Assembly: GCA_007131895.1 (NCBI GenBank)
Contig: SLPR01000173.1
Location: 1 to 6,304, forward strand
Reading direction: 5' to 3'
Length of the DNA: 6,304 bases
Source of the DNA: Bacteroidales bacterium
GTDB lineage: Bacteria > Bacteroidota > Bacteroidia > Bacteroidales > UBA7960
Part shown: one piece after another, positions 1 to 5,380 of the stretch
Numbering within the stretch: position 1 is the first letter of the stretch
Layout of the letters: every line of letters begins with the position of its first letter
Made by a program: the position numbers and the translations under genes
Notes under the pieces: generated by a model
Database searches by the model: none
Told to the model about the DNA's origin: nothing
What the model saw: the letters and a program-made list of their open reading frames with translations, nothing else

Positions 1-771
1 AGATATGGAGACGGTGTATTTGAAACCATCAGATGTAGAAACTCCAAACCACTTTGGTGGTCTTACCATTTCGCCAGGCTTCAAAAATCTGCTGAAGTGC
101 TGAGGATAGAACTGCCAGGATCTTTTTCGCAGGAAGTATTGGAAAATCAGATACAGGAGTTGCTCAAATCCAATGGACTTACAAAAGGGGCAAGGCTGCG
201 GCTTTCACTTTTTCGCACGCATGGAGGGTTTTATAAGCCTGAAAACAACAAAGGTGAGTACATTGTAGAGGCTGAAATAATGGAGAATGAATCTTATACC
301 CTTAATAAACTGGGTCTGAACCTGGGGGTGTATACCGAACTAAGCAAATCGTGCAATTTCCTGGGCACTATTAAGTCTTCCAGTTCCATACTTTACGTGC
401 TGGCATCCCTTTATGCCGCTGAAAATAAATGGGATGATGTTGTGATTCTCAATGAAACAGGGCATGTAGCAGAGGCAACCAGCTCCAACCTTTTTATGGT
501 GACCGGAGATAAACTCTATACCCCCGACCTGGATCAGGCCTGTGTTGACGGTGTGATGAGAAAGGTTATCCTCGATATAGGCAATAAATATGGTTATAGT
601 GTTAGTGAATGTGCTATTTTACCTGATGACCTCCTCAAAGCGGATGAGGTTTTTATTACCAATGCTATACGCGGGATTCAATGGGTAAAAGGAATTAAAA
701 ACAAAAGATATTACCATGAGGTTTCATCTGGCCTCATATCCGCACTTGAAAAAGAGTCTGAGGTTTTGTGA
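1..771 (+). CDS. Class IV (fold-type IV) PLP aminotransferase, PabC-like, 5'-truncated by window edge
   Basis: The frame is open from base 1 to the TGA at 769-771, giving 256 visible residues. The family usually has about 270-290, so roughly 15-30 N-terminal residues lie upstream; the GTG at 97 is internal and not the start. The visible N-terminus 'RYGDGVFETIR' is the typical early motif of class IV aminotransferases. Lys125 in 'GTIKSSSS' (codon 373-375) fits the PLP Schiff-base lysine. Glu158 in 'HVAEATSSNLF' fits the conserved glutamate contacting the cofactor ring nitrogen. A late 'DEVFITNAIRGIQWV' block (about 215-229) follows. By family knowledge the enzyme is either aminodeoxychorismate lyase (4-amino-4-deoxychorismate to p-aminobenzoate plus pyruvate, folate synthesis) or a branched-chain/D-amino acid aminotransferase. 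The 'TNAIRGIQWV' ending makes me favour the PabC type, but the substrate is not proven. No signal peptide is visible; cytosolic. No folate gene is adjacent in the window. Confidence 0.88.
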   Translation, partial: RYGDGVFETIRCRNSKPLWWSYHFARLQKSAEVLRIELPGSFSQEVLENQIQELLKSNGLTKGARLRLSLFRTHGGFYKPENNKGEYIVEAEIMENESYTLNKLGLNLGVYTELSKSCNFLGTIKSSSSILYVLASLYAAENKWDDVVILNETGHVAEATSSNLFMVTGDKLYTPDLDQACVDGVMRKVILDIGNKYGYSVSECAILPDDLLKADEVFITNAIRGIQWVKGIKNKRYYHEVSSGLISALEKESEVL

Positions 772-903
772 TATTCTTTATCAAAAACGCTTAACTTAAA
801 ATTCTGTTTTATTTTGAAAGAAATATTTTGGTCGGGCAAAAAAAACAGATTGAAATAAAAACCAACCGATCTATATGTTTCGCTTACCAAAAAGGAGTTT
901 CTT

Positions 904-915
904 CCCGGGCCCGGG
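904..915. repeat. Perfect 12-bp GC palindrome
   Basis: The bases are CCCGGGCCCGGG, a self-complementary 12-mer (also a direct repeat of CCCGGG) in otherwise A/T-rich spacer, followed by TTTTG. Folded on itself it gives only a 4-bp stem with a 4-base loop, so it is a poor intrinsic terminator despite the short T run. It could be a binding site or a chance GC island; no function can be assigned. Confidence 0.4.
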
Positions 916-1036
916 TTTTGTAATGTAATGAAAGTAAGCTAATTTTAGCCCATCCTGAGCCAGGAATTGAATGAACGCTCAGCAATACCCCTAACAGCAA
1001 ATAATGGTGGAAAAAAGGTTAAACCATGTATGTTAA

Positions 1037-1051
1037 CTCATCGGCGATGAG
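1037..1051. promoter_or_regulatory. Dyad symmetry upstream of the sensor gene, possible operator or small hairpin
   Basis: CTCATC (1037-1042) and GATGAG (1046-1051) are perfect inverted copies separated by GGC. The centre lies about 70 bases before the sensor start and about 18 bases before the -7-like box at 1062-1069, so it would overlap the -33 region if that box is real. A regulator site is an inference from position and symmetry only; a 6-bp dyad can arise by chance. Confidence 0.3.
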
Positions 1052-1061
1052 AGAATATGCA

Positions 1062-1069
1062 TCCTTTTG
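1062..1069 (+). promoter_or_regulatory. Weak candidate -7 element for the sensor gene
   Basis: TCCTTTTG matches the Bacteroidota -7 consensus TAnnTTTG except at the second base. It lies 45 bases before the GTG start. No clear TTG-type -33 element is seen at the usual distance, so this is only the best candidate in the gap. Confidence 0.25.
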
Positions 1070-1114
1070 TAAAACCTATTTTATAGTACTTGATTAAACC
1101 AAAACACTGACTCC

Positions 1115-3493
1115 GTGAAAATTAAAAAACTTAAAATTGGTCAAAAACTGCAGGTTTCCGTACTGTTAATTACCGGTCTGGTATTTATTTCTTCCATTGG
1201 CTACATAAGCCTTAAAAACCGTGAGCGGGCCCTGAGAGACACTACAGCAATTGTGGACAGTCATGCTGCGGGTTATGCCGAAGAAATCAGCAATTCATTT
1301 AATGAAGATATGGCTGTGGTAAGGACCCTTGCCCAGGCATTTTATGTGCATAACAATATGGAAGTCGAAGAATGGAAGCCGCTCTTTGTTGATATGTACC
1401 GTCAGATTTTTGAAAACAATCCGGATTTTTACGCTTTGTGGGACAGTTGGGAGTATGCCCATATTGATCCGGAATGGACCTTACCTCATGGCCGCTTTCT
1501 CAATTATCATTTTCGCAAAGACGGCCGTATCGACTACCAGGAGCTTGAAAGAAGTCTGGATGGTGACCCACCATTGTATGGAGCTGCTAAAAGTGCTGGC
1601 AGAGAAATGATTTGGGAGCCCTACCCGGACCAACTTGACGTAGGAGCTACCGGCACGACGCTTATGACGACCCTTACTGTACCCATGTTTTATAATAACA
1701 GGTATATAGGCCTGGTTGGAGTTGATATTACCCTGGCTCGGCTGCAGCGCATGATTTCTGAAATTCAGCCCTACGATCAAGCGTATGCCTTTCTGGTTTC
1801 AAATAACGGACTTTATGCAGCCCATCCACAAACGGAGTTTCTGGAAATGCCCCTGGCAGAGAATCTGTGGCAGGATGAGCAGGCCATGAATCTCACCGAT
1901 AGAATCCGTAGAGGAGAAACTTTCAGTTTCTCAAGCTCTCACGAAAAAGGGGAAAACTTTTACTACACTTTTGCGCCTGTCTTTATTGGTGAAACCCAAA
2001 CGCCATGGTCTATGGCAATAGCTATTCCTGTTAAAAATATTGAGCGGGAAGCAAGAAATCAATTACTGATTTCTTTGCTCATAGGTTTATTCGGATTATT
2101 GTTCATCGGCTTTATCATCTGGCGGGTAGCCCGAAGTATTTCCAGTCCTGTGAAACTGATTACCGGATTGATGCAAAGACTGGCAAGGGGTGAAATTGAT
2201 ACAGAAATGAAACTGCAGTTGCAAACAGGGGATGAGCTGCAGCAAATGGCCGAGGCGTTTAATACTTCCATCAGGGGGTTGGATGAGAAAACCATGTTTG
2301 CTCAAAATATTGGAAAAGGAAACCTGGATGCAGAGTTGGAGTTGTTAAGCGAACATGATGTGCTGGGTAAATCTCTGAAGGAAATGCAGACCGACCTTGT
2401 AAAAGCCAGGAAGGAAGAAACGCTCAGGCAGGAAGAGGATAAAATAAGACGCTGGTCCACAGAAGGATATGCGAGATTCTCTGAGATATTGCGCAACAAC
2501 AATGACAATATGGAAACCCTCGCTTTTGATGTCATCCAGAATCTTGTCAAGTATCTTAATGCCAATCAGGGGGGGATATTTGTTTATAACGATGAAGATA
2601 TCAACGATACTTTTCTTGAGTTAAAAGCCTGTTATGCTTTTAACAGGAAGAAATACCTTGAAAAAAAGATTTATCCGGGAGAGGGATTGGTTGGAACCTG
2701 CTTCAGAGAAGGGAAAACAACCTATTTGACCCAACTTCCTCAAAACTACATTCGTATCACCAGTGGCCTGGGAGATGAAAATCCGGGTGCCCTCATTATA
2801 GTACCCCTGGTGCTGAATGACCAGACTTATGGTGTTTTGGAGATTGCTTCCTTCCATAAGTTTGAGCCCTACCAGATAGAATTTATTGAAAAAATCGGCG
2901 AAAGTGTTGCTTCTACCATCTCCAGTGTAAAGGTAAATCTGCAAACAGCAGTTTTGCTTGAAAAGTCTCAGCAACAAGCTGAAGAAATGAAAGCACAGGA
3001 AGAAGAAATGCGTCAGAACATGGAAGAGCTGCATGCCACCCAGGAGGAAATGGCAAGAAAAAGCGCAGAAATGGAAGGAATACTTAAAGCCCTGGATTCC
3101 TCCAGTTATGTTATCGAATATGACTTGAACGGTAAAATAATCAATATTTCTGATTCATACCTGAAATTGCTTACTATCTCCAGGCAGGATGTTTTAGGCA
3201 CACATCACGCTGATAAAATGGAGTTATCTGCTGAACAGAAAACAGATTATGAAGAGTTCTGGAGCCTCCTCAAGAAAGGAAACACGCAATACCAGGAAGT
3301 AAAAATCAATGTAGCAGGAAAAACATTCTGGCTGGCAGAAACCTATACACCCATTTTTGACCAGAATGGCGTACCCTACAAAATTTTCAAAATAGCCAAT
3401 AATATTACTGACAGTAAAACTATGGCTATCAAGCTGGCGGAAGAAAACCAGGTATTAAAGCAGAAAATTGAAGAACTCACGAAAGAAAAATAA
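1115..3493 (+). CDS. Membrane sensor protein: double-Cache, HAMP, HAMP-like, GAF, PAS; no output domain
   Basis: The product has 792 residues. The start is a GTG; an in-frame TGA at 1091-1093 leaves no other good start, and the next in-frame Met is residue 66, after TM1. No Shine-Dalgarno is seen. Domains in order: basic N-terminus; TM1 about 13-32; periplasmic double-Cache-like region about 40-310, including 'GATGTTLMTTLTVPMF' and 'IGLVGVDITL' (about 178-207); TM2 about 317-338; HAMP about 336-390; a second HAMP-like unit about 391-432 ('IGKGNLDAELELLSEHD'); GAF about 465-605 ('PGEGLVGTCFREGK', 'IIVPLVLNDQTYGVLEIAS'); Glu/Gln/Met-rich coiled coil about 610-655; PAS about 655-768; short C-terminal coiled coil. 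An external small ligand is likely sensed by the Cache region and passed through HAMP to GAF and PAS; the ligand is unknown and I do not see the R-x-W-Y amino-acid-binding signature of some Cache sensors. No histidine kinase, GGDEF/EAL, phosphatase, receiver or methyl-accepting domain is present. The gene is complete and not frameshifted, so the lack of output appears genuine. It probably works through a partner protein encoded elsewhere. Confidence 0.9.
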   Translation: MKIKKLKIGQKLQVSVLLITGLVFISSIGYISLKNRERALRDTTAIVDSHAAGYAEEISNSFNEDMAVVRTLAQAFYVHNNMEVEEWKPLFVDMYRQIFENNPDFYALWDSWEYAHIDPEWTLPHGRFLNYHFRKDGRIDYQELERSLDGDPPLYGAAKSAGREMIWEPYPDQLDVGATGTTLMTTLTVPMFYNNRYIGLVGVDITLARLQRMISEIQPYDQAYAFLVSNNGLYAAHPQTEFLEMPLAENLWQDEQAMNLTDRIRRGETFSFSSSHEKGENFYYTFAPVFIGETQTPWSMAIAIPVKNIEREARNQLLISLLIGLFGLLFIGFIIWRVARSISSPVKLITGLMQRLARGEIDTEMKLQLQTGDELQQMAEAFNTSIRGLDEKTMFAQNIGKGNLDAELELLSEHDVLGKSLKEMQTDLVKARKEETLRQEEDKIRRWSTEGYARFSEILRNNNDNMETLAFDVIQNLVKYLNANQGGIFVYNDEDINDTFLELKACYAFNRKKYLEKKIYPGEGLVGTCFREGKTTYLTQLPQNYIRITSGLGDENPGALIIVPLVLNDQTYGVLEIASFHKFEPYQIEFIEKIGESVASTISSVKVNLQTAVLLEKSQQQAEEMKAQEEEMRQNMEELHATQEEMARKSAEMEGILKALDSSSYVIEYDLNGKIINISDSYLKLLTISRQDVLGTHHADKMELSAEQKTDYEEFWSLLKKGNTQYQEVKINVAGKTFWLAETYTPIFDQNGVPYKIFKIANNITDSKTMAIKLAEENQVLKQKIEELTKEK

Positions 3494-3514
3494 GGTCAGG
3501 AAAGAAGTTTTGGA

Positions 3515-3522
3515 TACTTTTG
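3515..3522 (+). promoter_or_regulatory. Candidate -7 promoter element for the TPR-SPOR gene
   Basis: TACTTTTG is an exact match to the Bacteroidota -7 consensus TAnnTTTG. It lies in the 61-bp gap after the sensor stop and ends 32 bases before the ATG, giving a plausible short leader. No clear TTG -33 element is found at the usual distance of about 19-20 bases; the TTTTGG at 3508-3513 is too close. Confidence 0.45.
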
Positions 3523-3554
3523 CACTTTATTAATCATTCAAAAATTTTCTGAGT

Positions 3555-4892
3555 ATGCACCGTTTTCTGCTTTTTGTTAGCTTCGCTTTTCTGATTATAA
3601 ACTTCTCATTTGCCCAGCCACCCAGTATTGAAAATATGAACAAGGCAAGGGAACACTTTAATTCAGGAGTAAAAAAGGGAATCTCCGGTGAGTTTGAAAA
3701 CGCCATAAAGGATTTCAATAATGCTATCGAGCTTAATCCAATGTTTGCTGAAGCCTTTCTTTACAAAGGGCTTGCTGAAATTGAAATGAATAATTACGAT
3801 AGAGCTGTACGTGATTTTACCATTACCATCGAGCTGGACCCCGCTTTTTCTGACCAGGCTCATTATTTCAGAGGACTGGCAAAATATTTTCTTCAACAAT
3901 ACGCTGCTGCTATCGATGACCTCAGTATTGCCATACGTATGAATCCGGATTTTGTAGCTTTTTACCAACGTGGGAAAGCAAACCTGAAACTGAAAGAATA
4001 CAGACGCTCACTTCAGGATTTTGATATAGCCCTGAGGCTCAAGGAGGATTTTTTTAAAGGCTATCTTTACAGGGGGATCAATCTGTATTATCTTGAAGAT
4101 TATGAAGAGGCCATGCATGATCTTGAGCTTGCGAAAAAACACCTCCCTGGCAATGCTGATGCCCATTATTACAGTGGTTTGGTAAGATTAAAGATTCGAA
4201 ACAGTTATGTAGCGATCGAAGATCTTGACAGAGCCATTGAGTTGGATCCAAATCTTTCGCAGGCTTATGAAGCAAGAGCCAGTGCCAGGCAAAATACCGG
4301 AAACATAAGAGCTGCAGAACAAGACAGGCAACAAGCCATAAGTCTGCAGCAAACCACTACCCAACCAGCTGTAGCCAGCAGGCAACCAGAAACAGCTCAG
4401 CAAAGACAGGCAGGAACTTCCACTGAAATTAATTTTGCTGAACTCTTCAATTCTTCAACCAGGGAATCGCAGGAAGCTGACAGTCAGAGGCATAAGCCTG
4501 ATGAACTCATGCACATTCCAGTAACCGATGAACCACAACAACAGTCTGGTGCGGATAACCCAAAACCTCAACACAGGCCTGTCAAGGTCAATGATTTTTC
4601 CCAACTCGGGTCAGGGACTTATACCCAGGATTTTCAAAAAATGCCTTTGCGGGGCTTTGGCGTTCAGGTAGCAAGTTATACCAATACCGAGAACCTGTCC
4701 AGTCTTGCACAAGCTTATGCAGACAAATACTCAAAGCCGGTTTATGTAAATATTTCTAATGTTAATGGCAGGATTTTGTACAAGCTTATTATTGGACATT
4801 TTGACACAAGAAATCCTGCTGAAGCTTTTCGTGACAGGTTGCGTAATGACAACTTCCCGGATTCATTTCTGGTGGTTTTCGAAAACCTTTGA
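3555..4892 (+). CDS. Exported TPR-repeat protein with C-terminal SPOR (peptidoglycan-binding) domain
   Basis: The product has 445 residues. An in-frame TAA at 3531-3533 and a good signal peptide directly after the ATG fix the start. The signal peptide is residues 1-20 (hydrophobic core, 'SFA' before Gln21), with no lipobox cysteine, so type I cleavage into the periplasm is expected. TPR units of about 34 residues run 31-64, 65-98, 101-134, 135-167, 168-201, 202-235 and, degenerate, 236-268, with recurring 'A...DF..AIELNP/DP' ends. A polar Gln-rich linker spans about 266-365. The C-terminus (about 366-442; 'GFGVQVASYTNTENLSSLAQ', 'GRILYKLIIGHFDTRNPAEA') is a SPOR domain, a fold known to bind glycan strands stripped of stem peptides, often at division sites. 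The likely role is a periplasmic scaffold anchored to peptidoglycan, with the TPRs recruiting a partner; the partner is unknown. The gene follows the sensor by 61 bp on the same strand and may be read through from it or from its own promoter-like box. Confidence 0.92.
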   Translation: MHRFLLFVSFAFLIINFSFAQPPSIENMNKAREHFNSGVKKGISGEFENAIKDFNNAIELNPMFAEAFLYKGLAEIEMNNYDRAVRDFTITIELDPAFSDQAHYFRGLAKYFLQQYAAAIDDLSIAIRMNPDFVAFYQRGKANLKLKEYRRSLQDFDIALRLKEDFFKGYLYRGINLYYLEDYEEAMHDLELAKKHLPGNADAHYYSGLVRLKIRNSYVAIEDLDRAIELDPNLSQAYEARASARQNTGNIRAAEQDRQQAISLQQTTTQPAVASRQPETAQQRQAGTSTEINFAELFNSSTRESQEADSQRHKPDELMHIPVTDEPQQQSGADNPKPQHRPVKVNDFSQLGSGTYTQDFQKMPLRGFGVQVASYTNTENLSSLAQAYADKYSKPVYVNISNVNGRILYKLIIGHFDTRNPAEAFRDRLRNDNFPDSFLVVFENL

Positions 4893-5024
4893 TTCCCGAC
4901 CAATTTTAAGTTCCGGATGATATTTTCCTGAGGCTGTAGCTAAGGGTTGCTAAATCCATCGGCCTGCTTTCCTGTAATGATTTGCATGTTCTCCAGCAGA
5001 AGGTCCCCCTTTTATCCCTTTTTC

Positions 5025-5062
5025 ATTGTTTAGCAGACAAAAGTTTTGCTCTGCTAAACAAT
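5025..5062. repeat. 13-bp perfect inverted repeat / strong hairpin
   Basis: ATTGTTTAGCAGA (5025-5037) and TCTGCTAAACAAT (5050-5062) are exact inverted copies with a 12-base centre. The centre can extend the stem by four pairs (CAAA with TTTG, one bulged C at 5049) around a three-base AGT loop; outside, TCA/TGA can pair across one bulged T. It begins 133 bases after the TPR-SPOR stop. Neither strand has a U-run directly after the stem, so it does not look like a standard intrinsic terminator. Options are an mRNA 3'-end hairpin, a regulator site, or a remnant or small palindromic repeat element. Confidence 0.65.
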
Positions 5063-5176
5063 TGATGCTTTCTGTCATTTTACTAGTAAAGATAAATTTA
5101 AAAATAAGCCATTATCTGCCTTGTTTTGAGGGCATGCGATTTCTGCTTTCTATGCATCCCGGGATTAAAAACCCCC

Positions 5177-5205
5177 GCATGCTGCATATTCCTTATCGCA
5201 GCTGC
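5177..5205 (+). terminator. Weak bulged GC hairpin upstream of a T-rich tract
   Basis: GCA-T-GCTGC (5177-5185, T5180 bulged) can pair with GCAGCTGC (5198-5205) around a 12-base loop, giving eight pairs. A T-rich stretch follows at about 5222-5242, some 17 bases after the stem. That spacing is too long for a typical intrinsic terminator, so this is only a tentative call. Confidence 0.15.
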
Positions 5206-5313
5206 TTCAAGTCCGGTCGTACATTTATTTTCTTTTTTATTTGAACCACATTTATTGCTGTTTAAATTTTGGTTATTTTAAGCTGAGTGGAAAATAGATA
5301 CAAAAAAAAAGGT

Positions 5314-5321
5314 TATTTTTG
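5314..5321 (+). promoter_or_regulatory. Candidate -7 promoter element for the glycogen debranching gene
   Basis: TATTTTTG is an exact match to TAnnTTTG and lies 59 bases before the ATG at 5381. A nine-A run (5302-5310) sits just upstream. No TTG -33 element is found at the usual distance; the region is A/T-rich, so chance matches are possible. Confidence 0.4.
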
Positions 5322-5380
5322 TTAAATACATGTTGTCCTTAAACGAAAACAGGTCAAACCATCATTATTACTAAAACATT

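Larger units (their letters stand above)
772..1114. other. Intergenic region between aminotransferase and sensor gene (343 bp)
   Basis: No credible coding region is seen here. The first ~100 bases are A/T-rich and hold a loose 8-bp inverted pair (TCTGTTTT at 803-810, AAAACAGA at 842-849) with a 31-base loop, too weak to call a terminator. A perfect GC palindrome lies at 904-915. Two further small dyads follow: GCTAA/TTAGC at 938-949, and CTGAGC at 955-960 with GCTCAG at 977-982 (16-base loop). A 6-bp dyad at 1037-1051 and a weak -7-like box at 1062-1069 precede the sensor gene. The region probably holds the end of the aminotransferase transcript and the sensor promoter. Confidence 0.6.
4893..5380. 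other. Intergenic region before the debranching enzyme gene (488 bp)
   Basis: I see no credible gene here. An open frame at about 5026-5244 begins with TTG inside the hairpin and encodes a Phe/Ile/Leu/Lys-rich 72-residue peptide resembling no family I know, so I do not call it. No clean terminator directly follows the TPR-SPOR gene. The region holds a strong inverted repeat (5025-5062), a 10-bp palindrome ATCCCGGGAT (5156-5165), a bulged GC hairpin (5177-5205) followed by a T-rich tract (about 5222-5242), a nine-A run (5302-5310) and a -7-like box (5314-5321). GGTTATTTTA at 5271-5280 is nearly repeated as GGTTATTTTT at 5311-5320. Confidence 0.6.

Noticed and set aside
97..771. GTG at 97 as the start of the aminotransferase gene
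   Set aside because: The same frame is open back to base 1 and encodes the family's N-terminal 'YGDGVFETIR' motif, so the gene starts before the window.
803..849. Inverted pair TCTGTTTT/AAAACAGA as terminator of the aminotransferase gene
   Set aside because: The stem is A/T-rich with a 31-base loop and no T-run after it; such pairs are common in A/T-rich DNA.
2621..3034. 137-residue minus-strand open frame inside the sensor gene
   Set aside because: It is the antisense of the GAF/coiled-coil coding region, is Phe/Leu-rich as expected from reversed Lys/Glu codons, and matches no family.
3491..3555. Sensor and TPR-SPOR genes as a certain operon
   Set aside because: Same strand and 61-bp spacing permit it, but an exact TAnnTTTG box lies in the gap and the functions are not clearly linked.
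5203..5221. TTCAAGTCC stretch resembling a tRNA T-loop (possible tRNA fragment or attachment site)
   Set aside because: The flanking bases do not form the 5-bp T-stem (GCTGC against CCGGT), and no anticodon arm or acceptor stem is found nearby.
5026..5244. 72-residue open frame in the gap before the debranching gene
   Set aside because: It starts with TTG inside the hairpin, has low-complexity composition rich in Phe, Ile, Leu and Lys, and resembles no family; more likely chance.
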